DNA of 64,000 nucleotides from CBFHMJ01 sp965656875 (GCA_965656875.1 CBFHMJ010000054.1:62001-126000), one strand, 5' to 3'. Shown: positions 9,517 to 19,433, numbered from the stretch's first letter. The notes: a model not told the origin generated them from the sequence alone. Made by a program: numbers and translations.

Positions 9517-9530
9517 TGAAAGCGCTTACA
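9517..9530. promoter_or_regulatory. LacI-family operator before beta-glucosidase
   Basis: TGAAAGCGCTTACA, identical to the site at 450-463, lies 35 bp upstream of the GH1 start, a position suitable for repression at or just downstream of a promoter. The LacI gene two genes downstream is the probable regulator (inference). Confidence 0.78.
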
Positions 9531-9564
9531 ATTATTCGATTGTTCCTCATATGATAACTTGACT

Positions 9565-10932
9565 ATGACCAAACCTGTCTCTGGTATTGCAGTACCAGCG
9601 CATTCACTTTTACTGGATAAAGATTTCATTTTTGGTGTTGCTACTTCTTCTTATCAAATTGAAGGTGGTACCGATAAAGACTGGCCGTGTATCTGGGATA
9701 GCTTTTGTGAGCAACCTGGCGCCATTCGAGATGAAAGCAACGGTGGAATCGCCTGTAAGCATGTGGATTACTGGCGTACTGATACAGATTTGATCAGTGA
9801 TTTAGGGGTTGATGCCTATCGATTATCAATTAGCTGGCCTCGAGTAATGGACCCGGAGGGTGAGTTAATCGCTAAGGGTATTAGTTTCTATCGACGTTTA
9901 TTATCCCGATTAAAGCAGAAGGGGATTAAAACCTGGGTGACGTTATATCATTGGGACTTGCCTCAGTATCTGGAAGATCATGGAGGTTGGTTGAATCGGG
10001 ATACGGCATTTGCATTCTTTCATTATGCAAAAAGAGTGACGGCAGCGTTGGCTGATCTGGTTGATAGCTGGACGACACTTAACGAACCATTTTGTAGCGC
10101 TTATCTTGGTTATGAAATTGGTATTCATGCGCCGGGAAAGCTAGGAAAACAAAACGGCAAAAAGGCAGCGCATCATCTGTTACTGGCACACGGTCTGGCG
10201 ATGCAGGCAATGCAGGAAACCGTGCCAGATACACCTAAGGGCATCGTACTGAATTTCTCTCCTTGTTATCCGGCTTCAGATAGCCAACCGGATCATTATG
10301 CGGCCCGTCTGGCCGATGATTCTTTCAATCAATGGTATATCAAACCAATTCTGGAAGGTGAGTATCCGGAATTACTGTCTGATGTGCCGGAGTCATATCG
10401 TCCGGATATTCAATCAGGCGATATGGATATTATCTCTCACCCCATTGATTTTATTGGTGTTAATTATTACACGAGAACCATTTATGCCAGCGATGGCCAT
10501 CAGGGTTTTAAGGAAGTTAAACCAGGCCGTAATGTTCAGGTAACAGCTATGGGTTGGGAGGTGTTTCCGGATGGATTACGGGATTTGTTGACGGATTTAA
10601 ATAAAAGGTACACTCTGCCTCCTGTTTATATCACAGAAAATGGTGCTGCTTTTCATGATCAGGACACTGTTGGTCATGTCCATGATGAACAGCGAACGCA
10701 CTATATTAATCAACACTTTAATGCGGTGCATCAGGCTGTGGAGCAGGGCGTGGACGTTCGGGGCTTTTTTGTCTGGAGTTTGATGGATAATTTTGAATGG
10801 GCTGAAGGATATACCCAACGGTTCGGCATTATTCATGTCGATTACCGAACACAACAGCGTGAGTTTAAAACCAGTGCGCTGGCTTACCAGCGGTTTCTGC
10901 AACAACGAGCCGCGATGACTCTATCAGAATAA
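9565..10932 (+). CDS. GH1 beta-glucosidase
   Basis: A 455-aa family 1 glycoside hydrolase that would hydrolyse cellobiose or other beta-glucosides in the cytoplasm (no signal peptide). The N-terminal motif FIFGVATSSYQIEGG, the acid/base Glu174 in TLNEPF and the nucleophile Glu358 in YITENGA are all present, as is the C-terminal DNFEWAEGY aglycone-site motif. The length is usual for the family. ATG 9565 is chosen; an in-frame TTG lies two codons upstream, and no strong Shine-Dalgarno is visible for either. It is followed by a symporter and a LacI gene, a compact catabolic operon for a beta-glucoside. Confidence 0.95.
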   Translation: MTKPVSGIAVPAHSLLLDKDFIFGVATSSYQIEGGTDKDWPCIWDSFCEQPGAIRDESNGGIACKHVDYWRTDTDLISDLGVDAYRLSISWPRVMDPEGELIAKGISFYRRLLSRLKQKGIKTWVTLYHWDLPQYLEDHGGWLNRDTAFAFFHYAKRVTAALADLVDSWTTLNEPFCSAYLGYEIGIHAPGKLGKQNGKKAAHHLLLAHGLAMQAMQETVPDTPKGIVLNFSPCYPASDSQPDHYAARLADDSFNQWYIKPILEGEYPELLSDVPESYRPDIQSGDMDIISHPIDFIGVNYYTRTIYASDGHQGFKEVKPGRNVQVTAMGWEVFPDGLRDLLTDLNKRYTLPPVYITENGAAFHDQDTVGHVHDEQRTHYINQHFNAVHQAVEQGVDVRGFFVWSLMDNFEWAEGYTQRFGIIHVDYRTQQREFKTSALAYQRFLQQRAAMTLSE

Positions 10933-11001
10933 TAACGATAACGTCACACTACGGACGATTAGTTGCCGCATGAAGCGCTTGATCAGAGGTTTGATTATTT
11001 G

Positions 11002-12381
11002 ATGCTTTCGGTAAAAGAAAAACTGGCTTATGGCCTGGGTGATACAGCAAGTAATCTTATTTTTCAGACAGTCATGTTGTTTCTCACCTGGTATTACACC
11101 GACATTGTCGGGATTTCACCGGCATTTGTCGGCACGATGTTTTTAATCGTAAGACTCGTGGATGCAGTGACTGATCCAATGATGGGAATTCTTGCGGACA
11201 GAACACGAACACGTTTTGGAGCGTATCGTCCTTATCTATTGTGGTTGGCTATTCCGTTTGGTCTGGTCAGTGTATTGGCGTTTTCTGCGCCTGAATTGAC
11301 GGAAACTGGTAAGCAAATCTGGGCATTTGCTACTTATACCTTGCTGATGTTGACGTACACGGCCATCAATATTCCGTATTCAGCGATGGGTGGCGTGTTA
11401 TCTACCGATGTAAAAGAACGGGTCAGTATTCAAAGTTACCGTTTTGTGTTCGGTATGTTGGGCGGACTGATCGTGGCGTTGCTAACGCTTCCGCTGGTGA
11501 ACTGGTTAGGAGGCGGGGATAAAGCACTCGGTTACCAACGGACCATGATGTTGTTAAGTGTAACGGGTACAGTCATGTTTCTACTGTGCTTTGCTGGAAC
11601 AAAAGAGCGTTTACCTCCGGCGAATGCGCTAATGCTGAGCATTCGGCAGCAACTCGCCTTGTTATGGAAGAATGATCAGTGGCGAGTGTTGTGTCTTGTT
11701 GCTGTTTTCTTACTAACCGGATTGATTTTACGTAATACGCTGGTGATTTATTACGTCAGCTATTATCTGGAACGTGAAGATTTAGTGACCTTGTTTGTAA
11801 CCTGCGGCATGGTTGGTAACATTGTTGGTTGTTTATTTTCCTGGAAAGTCGCCGCGCTGGTGAGTAAAGACAGGGCTTATCGGGGATTACATTATCTGGC
11901 AGCAACATTTTGCTTTGCCAGTTTTTTTGTTCCTGGTGATGAGGCGTGGCTGGCGTTGGTTCTTCATGTGTTGTGGTGCGTGTCACTACAAATGACGACG
12001 CCTCTGTTATGGGCGAAAATTGCTGATACGGTTGATTATGGCGAGTGGCAGTCTGGCTATCGTCTGACGGGTATTACCTATTCGACCGTCATTTTTTTCA
12101 TTAAACTGGGGCTGGCAATTGGCGGTGCAATGGCTGGTTGGTTACTGGCTGCTTATGGTTATCAGCCTGATGTTGAGCAATCTGAATCTGTTAAATCAGG
12201 TATTGCTCAGCTATTTTGTCTTTATCCGGCGGCTGCCTCTGTGATTGTTGCATTAATCATGCGTCACTATACGCTCAATAATCAACGAGTTGATGAGATC
12301 CAGCAGGCACTAAGACCGGATCAGCCAGAATCTCTGGAGACAACAAGACAATATACGACAAGACAATATAAGTGTGGTTAA
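11002..12381 (+). CDS. GPH-family glycoside:cation symporter
   Basis: A 459-aa twelve-helix inner-membrane symporter of the glycoside-pentoside-hexuronide (MelB-like) family. Diagnostic stretches are KLAYGLGDTASNL at the start, DAVTDPMMGILADRTRTRFG (the family's loop 2-3 signature) and GEWQSGYRLTGI near the C-terminus. ATG 11002 fits the usual family N-terminus MLSVKEKLAYG; an upstream TTG at 10963 would add 13 residues. It would bring the substrate of the GH1 enzyme across the inner membrane after passage through an outer-membrane receptor. Confidence 0.9.
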   Translation: MLSVKEKLAYGLGDTASNLIFQTVMLFLTWYYTDIVGISPAFVGTMFLIVRLVDAVTDPMMGILADRTRTRFGAYRPYLLWLAIPFGLVSVLAFSAPELTETGKQIWAFATYTLLMLTYTAINIPYSAMGGVLSTDVKERVSIQSYRFVFGMLGGLIVALLTLPLVNWLGGGDKALGYQRTMMLLSVTGTVMFLLCFAGTKERLPPANALMLSIRQQLALLWKNDQWRVLCLVAVFLLTGLILRNTLVIYYVSYYLEREDLVTLFVTCGMVGNIVGCLFSWKVAALVSKDRAYRGLHYLAATFCFASFFVPGDEAWLALVLHVLWCVSLQMTTPLLWAKIADTVDYGEWQSGYRLTGITYSTVIFFIKLGLAIGGAMAGWLLAAYGYQPDVEQSESVKSGIAQLFCLYPAAASVIVALIMRHYTLNNQRVDEIQQALRPDQPESLETTRQYTTRQYKCG

Positions 12382-12435
12382 AGTTTTTGGCAGAATTCAA
12401 CATGGTGACAGGATTGGAGTTGAAAGGGAAACGAT

Positions 12436-13434
12436 ATGGCAACAATAAAACAAGTCTCTGAATTAGCGGGTGTTTCCTCTGCTACCGTATCCAGAGTGAT
12501 TAATAAAACGGGTGTCGTTAAAGAGAAAACGTATGCAAAAGTAGTGGCGGCGATGGAAGAGCTGGGATATCGCCACAATGTTATTGCAGCATCTCTGGCA
12601 ACTAATCAAACAAATACAGTGGGTTACGTTGTTCCAGAGCTTCATGGTTCTTTCTTTGGCGCAATGATGTCCGGGTCAGAGGGCGTGTTGCGTGAAGCGA
12701 ACAAACATATGTTTATTGCAGCAGGGCACAGTAACGAGGCGATGGAAAAACAGGCCATCGATGTACTGTTAAGTCGTCGTTGTGATGCACTGATTTTACA
12801 TGTTGAAGCAGTCAGCGATGAATACCTGATTGATTTAGAAAAACAGGATGTGCCAATTGTGGTTGTAAATCGTTCCGTTGACGCGATTCGAGAGTGTTGT
12901 ATTGCGATGGATAATAAAACGGGCGGTTATCTGGCAACTCAGCATTTGATCGAACAGGGCCACACCAGTATTGCTTATATCTCAGGCCCAATGTTTAAAG
13001 CAGATGCCAGAGATCGTCTTAACGGCCACCAACAGGCATTGGAAGAATATAAATTATCATTCTCTGAGTCACTGTTGTATGAAGGAAGCTTCAGACTGGA
13101 TTCAGGTATTGCGGGTATGCAGGCGTTGTTAAGTCAGGAGGTGCCATTTACGGCGGTGGTTTGTGCTAATGATGAAATGGCGGCTGGTGCATTGAATTAT
13201 CTGCATCGTAATAATTACCGGGTTCCTGGCGAAGTATCAGTTGTTGGTTTTGATAACATTGAATTCAGCTCGTATTTGACTCCGGCATTAACAACCATCG
13301 ATTATCCGATGCAACAAATCGGTGAAATGGCAGCAAGGCATATTTTGAACCGAGCGTATCGAAAAACACAGTTTGAGATTGTTAACCAATTTAAACCAGA
13401 GCTGATAAAAAGGGACAGTGTGCAGTATCGATAA
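12436..13434 (+). CDS. LacI-family transcriptional regulator
   Basis: A 332-aa repressor. The N-terminal helix-turn-helix is MATIKQVSELAGVSSATVSR, followed by the hinge helix and a periplasmic-binding-protein-like effector domain with VVGFDNIEFSSYLTPALTTI near the end, all standard for LacI/GalR proteins. It closes the GH1-symporter operon. The operator pattern TGnAAnCGnTTnCA found at 247, 450, 9517 and 35262 is the type bound by such proteins, so it probably represses the sugar-uptake genes in the absence of inducer. Effector unknown; a beta-glucoside is likely. Confidence 0.92.
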   Translation: MATIKQVSELAGVSSATVSRVINKTGVVKEKTYAKVVAAMEELGYRHNVIAASLATNQTNTVGYVVPELHGSFFGAMMSGSEGVLREANKHMFIAAGHSNEAMEKQAIDVLLSRRCDALILHVEAVSDEYLIDLEKQDVPIVVVNRSVDAIRECCIAMDNKTGGYLATQHLIEQGHTSIAYISGPMFKADARDRLNGHQQALEEYKLSFSESLLYEGSFRLDSGIAGMQALLSQEVPFTAVVCANDEMAAGALNYLHRNNYRVPGEVSVVGFDNIEFSSYLTPALTTIDYPMQQIGEMAARHILNRAYRKTQFEIVNQFKPELIKRDSVQYR

Positions 13435-13718
13435 TGTGGTGATATGTCGCCACAAGTGTATCGATAAAGAAACAAGGCGTGAAGTAATCCGGTGAAATGA
13501 CCTCTCTGTTTTTGAACCATTCCTGACGCCAGCCCTGTCATACTAATGTTTATCTCGTATATGATACATTTAATACCCGTATTGGTTACTGGTTGATTTC
13601 GAAGTAAAATTTTAATACGTCAGATTGGATGGCAGCTTTTTGTTTATCATTTTGGCTGTGCTATCCTTTGCGGCAATTTGTGGACAGATAGCGTTTTTCG
13701 CAAGGTGTACTGTAATAA

Positions 13719-15971
13719 ATGATAAACGAGCAGGTTCAATTGGGAGAGTTTGTTTTAGACGTAAAACAACAACTTCTGCTTAAACAGAATAATGAAGTAT
13801 CAGCAGAGCCCAAAAGCATCGAACTTCTGACATACCTGCTTAACAATCGTGAGCGGTACGTAAAGCTGGACGAGCTTCATACACACGTCTGGCAAGGCCG
13901 CATTGTTAGTGATACCGCTGTTAGAAATACCATAAAGAAACTTCGAAACGTTTTAGGTGATACCGATCTCTCAGATTCTCGCTATATAAAGTCCGTTCCA
14001 AAACGTGGTTATAAGCTGGTTTGCGAAGTAACTTCACTTCTTTCTGAAAATATCCCTTCTGAACAATCTCCGGCAGTATCTGACGACAACTCCGACAATG
14101 TAAAAAGCGATAAAGCGCAACAGTCTCCACTGGAACCGTTCGTTGTTTATGAAGATAAACAAGCGGTAGATCAGATTCTTAACACGTCTGGTGGTTACAG
14201 TCAGACCATGGAAATGCCAGCCAGTCCGATCTGGTCCACGCCTTTGTTTAAATCCCTTGCTGCGCTGTTTGTTGTTGTGTTTGCTGCAGTGACGTATATG
14301 TCGGTAGCCGATTCTGATGGCGCAGAACCGAAAGTAGAAGTGTCAGACAATCAGGTTAATCCACTTAATCTTGAAATATTGTCGAACTTTCCTGGTGAGA
14401 AAACCGGGATCGCCAGCTCTAAAAACGGCAAATTAATTGCTTTCACCGGACGACCTACTATCGATCAGGAGAATCAGGTTTACCTGTTCGACACTACGAC
14501 GGCCGAGATCAAACAACTTACCCATCATGCTCGCTATGCAACCGATCTAATTTTTGCTAACGATGATACGGCTCTCATTTATAACGATACGGTTTACGGA
14601 GATATGTCGTTAAATCTGATTGACCTCACTAATGTAGAGCGGTCTCCAAGAAAGTTACTTGGCGGGCAAACCATTATTGGCAGAATGGCTGAAGGAATCA
14701 GTCCTGATACCCTGGTGTTTCCACTGAAAAGCACTATAGATACGGCCATGATGATTTATCAACTTGATATCAAAACCGGTAAGTTGTCACGGTTGTTGAC
14801 CTCAGCCAATACCGAGCAAGTGGATTATATGATTGCGGTCAGTCGGAATAAATCTTTACTGGCTGTTGCTCGACGTCAGGGTAAAAAAGAAGTCATTTCG
14901 ATTAAAAAGACTGAAGATTTACAAGAAGTTCAATTTTTATCCCTTGAGCGACGCCTGATCAATATATTGTGGAAAGATCCTCGGACGCTGGTGTTGATGG
15001 ACAGTCATGCGCTGTGGGAAATGGACATTTACAGTGGTGAAAAACGGCTGTTAACCCCGGGTATGAAAGATTTGATTCAAAATGTCTCAATGGATGCTCA
15101 GGGCGTGATATCTCTGTTAAAAAACGCCAGTGTTTTCGCTGATCGCTTTTTTGTGGAATCTGATCTGACGATGGACAGTAGTTCAGGTAGCCGCATTTAT
15201 GAAGTCGACAGCACCGTCTGGACAATGGCATACCTGGATGAATTCAGTAATTTTCTGGTAACACGCCGAATTGAAGGGGTCTATGACCTTTATACTTATA
15301 ATCCTGCCAGTCGTTCAATGAAATCCCTATTGCCTGATATTGGTGCATCGTCCATGCAAATTCTGGATGTCGCTAATCAGCATCCGTCTGCGTTGGTGTC
15401 TTTGGATGGTCGTCTGGCGGTGGTTAACACCTCTACCGCAGAACTGGTGTATCTAACCAATTCTGAACAAGTCGTTAGCGATGCCGTGTTTACACCGGAT
15501 GAAACCAGTGTGGTGTTTGGTGAAAAAGTAGCGGGTAAATGGGGACTGTATCGAAAATCATTGACGGCAGGCTCCTTACCTGAACCTTTCCTGGACCGAT
15601 TTAAAACCCTGCGCTTCTGGCGACATGGTATCGTCGTATCAGACGGCTCTGGCAATTTATATCAACTGGATGACCAATTTGGCTCTCCCAGGCTGTTAGA
15701 ACACCAGATTGACAGTGCGCCGATGACCAGATGGTACGTTGAAGGCACGACATTAATCTGGACAACTCTCGATTTTCAGTTCACTTACTTCCATACGTTT
15801 GATCTTGAATCAAAGCAATACAAGGTACAAAAAGAAAAATACAGCAAATTACATCCCACACTCTTTATTAATAAAATGGGCACTAAAGTCTTGTATCGTT
15901 ATGAGAAAGCCCATCAAACCAGTATCCAGCAGGTAAATGATAACGATGGTGATACCAACGGTGATAATTAA
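13719..15971 (+). CDS. ToxR/CadC-like membrane-bound winged-helix regulator
   Basis: A 750-aa one-component regulator. Residues 1-105 form an OmpR-type winged-helix DNA-binding domain, with YVKLDELHTHVWQGRIVSD and YIKSVPKRGYKLV. A single membrane segment lies at about 176-194 (KSLAALFVVVFAAVTYM). A long periplasmic part follows with repeated TolB/WD40-like strands (for example KLIAFTGRPTIDQENQVYLF). CadC- and ToxR-type proteins sense periplasmic conditions and bind DNA at the membrane (family knowledge). Lying immediately before the secreted-peptide and ABC-export genes, it probably controls them, though no operator is evident. Confidence 0.82.
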   Translation: MINEQVQLGEFVLDVKQQLLLKQNNEVSAEPKSIELLTYLLNNRERYVKLDELHTHVWQGRIVSDTAVRNTIKKLRNVLGDTDLSDSRYIKSVPKRGYKLVCEVTSLLSENIPSEQSPAVSDDNSDNVKSDKAQQSPLEPFVVYEDKQAVDQILNTSGGYSQTMEMPASPIWSTPLFKSLAALFVVVFAAVTYMSVADSDGAEPKVEVSDNQVNPLNLEILSNFPGEKTGIASSKNGKLIAFTGRPTIDQENQVYLFDTTTAEIKQLTHHARYATDLIFANDDTALIYNDTVYGDMSLNLIDLTNVERSPRKLLGGQTIIGRMAEGISPDTLVFPLKSTIDTAMMIYQLDIKTGKLSRLLTSANTEQVDYMIAVSRNKSLLAVARRQGKKEVISIKKTEDLQEVQFLSLERRLINILWKDPRTLVLMDSHALWEMDIYSGEKRLLTPGMKDLIQNVSMDAQGVISLLKNASVFADRFFVESDLTMDSSSGSRIYEVDSTVWTMAYLDEFSNFLVTRRIEGVYDLYTYNPASRSMKSLLPDIGASSMQILDVANQHPSALVSLDGRLAVVNTSTAELVYLTNSEQVVSDAVFTPDETSVVFGEKVAGKWGLYRKSLTAGSLPEPFLDRFKTLRFWRHGIVVSDGSGNLYQLDDQFGSPRLLEHQIDSAPMTRWYVEGTTLIWTTLDFQFTYFHTFDLESKQYKVQKEKYSKLHPTLFINKMGTKVLYRYEKAHQTSIQQVNDNDGDTNGDN

Positions 15972-16068
15972 ATGATTATTTAGTGTTGGAAAAGAGAAAT
16001 TTTGGTTAACGAATAACCATTGGTTCGATTTTTAGAGTTGCTGCACCTCAACAGACGGAGCAGCAACA

Positions 16069-16284
16069 ATGACAATTAAAACACTAACAAAATCGACACT
16101 TTCTTTTGCACTATTCGCTTTAATTACAGGTGCGCAAGCAGCAGACATCAGCACTGATTCAAACTCATTCTCGCTCAGTTCAGTCACGCTTAAACCCGGA
16201 GATATACGTCCGACAAGTTCATGTGATTACCCAATGCCATGTCCTCGTACAGTACAGTTTTCTGACCACTCTTTACCTCAATAA
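16069..16284 (+). CDS. Small secreted peptide, candidate cargo of the C39 ABC exporter
   Basis: A 71-aa peptide with an ACGGAG-type ribosome site upstream. The N-terminus can be read in two ways: as a Sec signal peptide with cleavage after AQA (residue 24), or as a double-glycine-type leader ending in Gly21-Ala22, with Leu11 (-12), Ser12 (-11) and Ile19 (-4) at the places conserved in such leaders but no Glu at -8. The remaining 46-49 residues are polar and hold two cysteines in SSCDYPMPCP, which could form a disulphide. A terminator follows at once, and the HlyD and peptidase-ABC genes come next. I do not recognise a family. It may be a bacteriocin-like or signalling peptide, or an unrelated secreted protein. 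Confidence 0.6.
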   Translation: MTIKTLTKSTLSFALFALITGAQAADISTDSNSFSLSSVTLKPGDIRPTSSCDYPMPCPRTVQFSDHSLPQ

Positions 16285-16295
16285 TAGGTGAGTCT

Positions 16296-16349
16296 AACCG
16301 ATTAAAAAATCGGTTCGGATGCCTGGGCCCCGTATCCGAATGATTTTTT
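16296..16349 (+). terminator. Double-hairpin terminator after the small peptide gene
   Basis: AACCGATT/AATCGGTT (16296-16303 with 16308-16315) is followed by TTCGGAT/ATCCGAA (16314-16320 with 16334-16340) and the T-run TGATTTTTT. The second hairpin with its T-run is a typical intrinsic terminator. It separates a short peptide transcript from the transporter genes. Confidence 0.75.
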
Positions 16350-16620
16350 GACACTCTTCCACTCTCGGAAGTACGATCGAAACCCGGTTTTTACTGATGT
16401 ATCGAGATACCCCCAGTATCACTTCGTCACATCTAAGCTATTGAAATATAATGGTTATATTCATGGTTATAGAAAAGTGATGTACAGGTTATTGGTAAAA
16501 GCCGGGTTTTTGTTAAAAATCGTCCTACCTAATTTTTGTGCTGGACAGTAAGACCAGCCTTTCACGCCAACAGACAAGGTTCTGTCACATTGACACATGG
16601 CATCATCAGGTTTCGTATTC

Positions 16621-17325
16621 ATGTCGCTACAATTTTTTTATCGTAAAGAAGCACTGAATCATCGTTTAGAAGCACAGCAATATGGTCAGGTTGTTCTGAG
16701 TCAACCACGCGTAATTTCACATGGATTGATTGCCTTACTCATGAGCCTGATTTTTGTTTTAGTTGTTTTCTTTATAGTGCCTGTAAATACCTCATTTGAA
16801 TTAAAGGTGTTTATGGCGCAATCCAATTTCATGCCCATCGTTTTCCCTGACGATGCGATTGTGGAGCGGCACTATATGTCGAACGGTAGTTCGATCATGC
16901 CAGGTTCATCAGTTACCCGAGTTCAGTTTTACCGTGCTGGCGAGCATACCTCTGTCAATCAAACTCTCGTATCAGATATCCAGGGCGTGTATTTTGCCGT
17001 CGCCAAGCAGGGTGAACAAGTTAAGGCCTATGAGCCACTAGCGAGGATTTTACGTCTTCGCGTCAGTAATGAATTTGAGTTTGTATTGACAGACTCAGCA
17101 TCAGAGCAGTTATCACGCGGTCAGGAAGTTTTTCTGATGAGTAATGACAATAGAGTAACGGGAGTTGTGCGTCACATCGATACAGCGGAAGGCGAGAGAC
17201 CTGCCAGAGTAACGATAAAATTGCGAACTCCCTATGATGTCAGTTTGCTGGCGCCAGGCGTGCAATTGCAGTTGATGGTTAAAAATCATCGCCGCAATTT
17301 GCTTTCATATTTAAGGGATGTCTAA
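16621..17325 (+). CDS. Short HlyD-type periplasmic adaptor
   Basis: A 234-aa membrane-fusion protein. The start at ATG 16621 gives MSLQFFYRKEALNHR, the usual adaptor N-terminus; an upstream in-frame ATG (16597) adds eight residues. One membrane helix lies near residues 36-57. Two lipoyl-like half-motifs (around VFPDDAIVERHY and VSDIQGVYFAVAKQGEQVK) are separated by only about 20-25 residues, so the long alpha-helical hairpin that normally reaches the TolC channel is essentially missing. Its stop overlaps the first base of the ABC gene. Family members link an inner-membrane exporter with the outer membrane; here the reduced hairpin suggests delivery to the periplasm or an unusual partner (inference). 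Confidence 0.8.
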   Translation: MSLQFFYRKEALNHRLEAQQYGQVVLSQPRVISHGLIALLMSLIFVLVVFFIVPVNTSFELKVFMAQSNFMPIVFPDDAIVERHYMSNGSSIMPGSSVTRVQFYRAGEHTSVNQTLVSDIQGVYFAVAKQGEQVKAYEPLARILRLRVSNEFEFVLTDSASEQLSRGQEVFLMSNDNRVTGVVRHIDTAEGERPARVTIKLRTPYDVSLLAPGVQLQLMVKNHRRNLLSYLRDV

Positions 17326-19433
17326 TGACTTTGTTCAGTTTTCTTCCGTCATTTAGCCGAAAGCTACCGGTCATCGTGCAAAGTGAAGTTGCAGAATGCG
17401 GGATTACCTGCTTATCCATGATTGCGAATTATCACGGATTAAAGACCAGTTTGATGGCAATGAGACAGCAATTTCCTACCGGGTCTCAGGGTATTACTGT
17501 TCGTCAGATTATCAATATTGCTAATGAAATTGGTTTTTCTGCCCGGGTACTGAAGATTGATTTGGAACAACTGAGCAAAATTAACAAACCCGCCATCCTT
17601 CACTGGAACTTCGATCATTTTGTTGTACTGTCAAAAGTGACCAGTAAAGGTATTACCATTCACGATCCAGCCAGAGGTGTTGTATCGCTCAACTGGTATG
17701 AAGTATCCGATGCGTTTACCGGTGTTGCGATAGAACTATTACCGACGTCTCGATTTACCAAAGCCGAACAAACTCCAGGTATTAGTTGGAAGCAAGTGAT
17801 TTCTAACGCTACAGGCTATTGGTCTTCAGTGAGTAAGGTTTTCGCTATCACGGTCATTTTTCAGGTATTTATCTTGTTGGTGCCTTATTACTTGCAACTC
17901 GCGATAGATCGTGGGGTTGCAGAGAAGGAACTGGATGCTATCTGGTGGGGCTTCTGGGGCTTTATGTTTATTGGATTGCTTGCCGCTTGTGCCCAGGCGT
18001 TGCGGGGGCTTGCCATTCTGTATTTAAATAAGTCACTGGTTTTTCAATTAAAAGCCGGTATTCATAAGCATCTGGTCAGTCTGCCGCTCAACTATTTTGA
18101 GTCCAGACGAACCAGCGATATTAAAGCGCGTTTTGATGCTATCGATGATGTTCAACAATTTCTAACTCGGGATGCCATACTCGGAGGACACTACGTCCTG
18201 CTAATTTTAGCCGCACTGGGCGTTATCTTCTGGTATCAACCCATTATGGCGATGGTTTCCGTGTCTTTACTCATGGTGATGTCTTTTATGCACTTAATGA
18301 TGATGCAAATAGGCAGTCGCCAGCTTGACGACTCACGCGAAAAGCAACACAAAGAGCACTTATATTTCCACGAAACACTGGCACAAATCCGCTCAGTAAA
18401 AAGTTTTGGTCGTGAACAGCATCGAGTTTCGGCCTGGTTAAATATTTTCGCGGAGTCGATTAATGCGGGTATCAAGCAGGAAAAAATTAAAGTCTCTCAA
18501 GACGCGATTCAACGATTTTTATCGACGACTGAGATTCTGATTCTGATGCTGGTTGGAAGCCAGTTAGTGATCGCTGAATCACTGTCGTTAGGTGGATTAT
18601 TCGCAATCCTGGCGTATCGTCAGCTAATGAGCGAAGGGACTAAAGAATTAATTCAGTGTTTTGCACGTTACCGTAAAGCTGATAACCAGCTAAACCGGTT
18701 GGCTGATATTGTGTTAACGCCAGCTGAAACCCGTAGTGAAACTTCGCCTGTCACAATCGAGCAATATAGTATTTCGGTCAGCCAGTTATGCTTCCGTTAC
18801 AGTAAACATGCAAACTGGCTGCTGAATGGCTTGAACTTTACCGTGCAACAAGGTGAATCTGTCGCGCTTGTAGGGCGAACAGGCATTGGTAAAACGACGT
18901 TACTGAAGTTAATGGCGGGTCTGTTAACGCCAGAAGAAGGTCAGGTGTTTATTGATCGCTATCCCTTATCACAAATGCCAGCCGACCAGAAAAGACATGT
19001 ACTGGCTACTGTGTTGCAACATGACTGTTTATTACGTGGCACTATTGCAGAAAACATCGCATTTTTTGACAGTTCACCGGATATGGAGCGCATTAAAGAA
19101 GTGGCTAAAGGCGTAACCATTTGGGATGAGATTAAAGCATTACCGATGGGATTACATACGCAGGTTGGCGACCCTTGTACTGTGTTGTCAGGTGGCCAGA
19201 TTCAACGAATTCTGCTTGCCCGGGCCGTCTATCGTTCTCCGTCGATTCTGTTACTGGATGAAGCAACAAGCTTTTTAGATCTTGCTACTGAACAGCATAT
19301 TGATAGCTGGCTGAGATCTCAGCGCATTACCCGTATTTTTGTCAGTCATTGCGAAGAAACGGTGCAGCGGGCTGATCGAATTATCAACCTGAGTGAATTA
19401 AGTACATCCTCTGATATTATTCCGTTGTTTTGA
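17325..19433 (+). CDS. Peptidase-containing ABC transporter (C39, PCAT)
   Basis: A 702-aa bacteriocin-type exporter with an N-terminal C39 peptidase (residues about 10-130), a six-helix membrane domain and a C-terminal ATPase. The peptidase triad looks intact: Gln19 and Cys25 in QSEVAECG, His98 in WNFDHFVVL and Asp114 in HDPARG. Walker A is GRTGIGKT (517-524), the signature is LSGGQIQR and Walker B is ILLLDEATS. Such proteins cut a leader after a double-glycine-type motif and export the rest. The active peptidase supports the view that a leader peptide, probably the one at 16069-16284, is its substrate. Confidence 0.93.
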   Translation: MTLFSFLPSFSRKLPVIVQSEVAECGITCLSMIANYHGLKTSLMAMRQQFPTGSQGITVRQIINIANEIGFSARVLKIDLEQLSKINKPAILHWNFDHFVVLSKVTSKGITIHDPARGVVSLNWYEVSDAFTGVAIELLPTSRFTKAEQTPGISWKQVISNATGYWSSVSKVFAITVIFQVFILLVPYYLQLAIDRGVAEKELDAIWWGFWGFMFIGLLAACAQALRGLAILYLNKSLVFQLKAGIHKHLVSLPLNYFESRRTSDIKARFDAIDDVQQFLTRDAILGGHYVLLILAALGVIFWYQPIMAMVSVSLLMVMSFMHLMMMQIGSRQLDDSREKQHKEHLYFHETLAQIRSVKSFGREQHRVSAWLNIFAESINAGIKQEKIKVSQDAIQRFLSTTEILILMLVGSQLVIAESLSLGGLFAILAYRQLMSEGTKELIQCFARYRKADNQLNRLADIVLTPAETRSETSPVTIEQYSISVSQLCFRYSKHANWLLNGLNFTVQQGESVALVGRTGIGKTTLLKLMAGLLTPEEGQVFIDRYPLSQMPADQKRHVLATVLQHDCLLRGTIAENIAFFDSSPDMERIKEVAKGVTIWDEIKALPMGLHTQVGDPCTVLSGGQIQRILLARAVYRSPSILLLDEATSFLDLATEQHIDSWLRSQRITRIFVSHCEETVQRADRIINLSELSTSSDIIPLF

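Noticed and set aside
16348..16551. 67-codon frame between the small peptide and HlyD genes, considered as a second precursor peptide
   Set aside because: Begins inside the terminator T-run, is rich in basic and aromatic residues without leader features, and has no ribosome-binding site.
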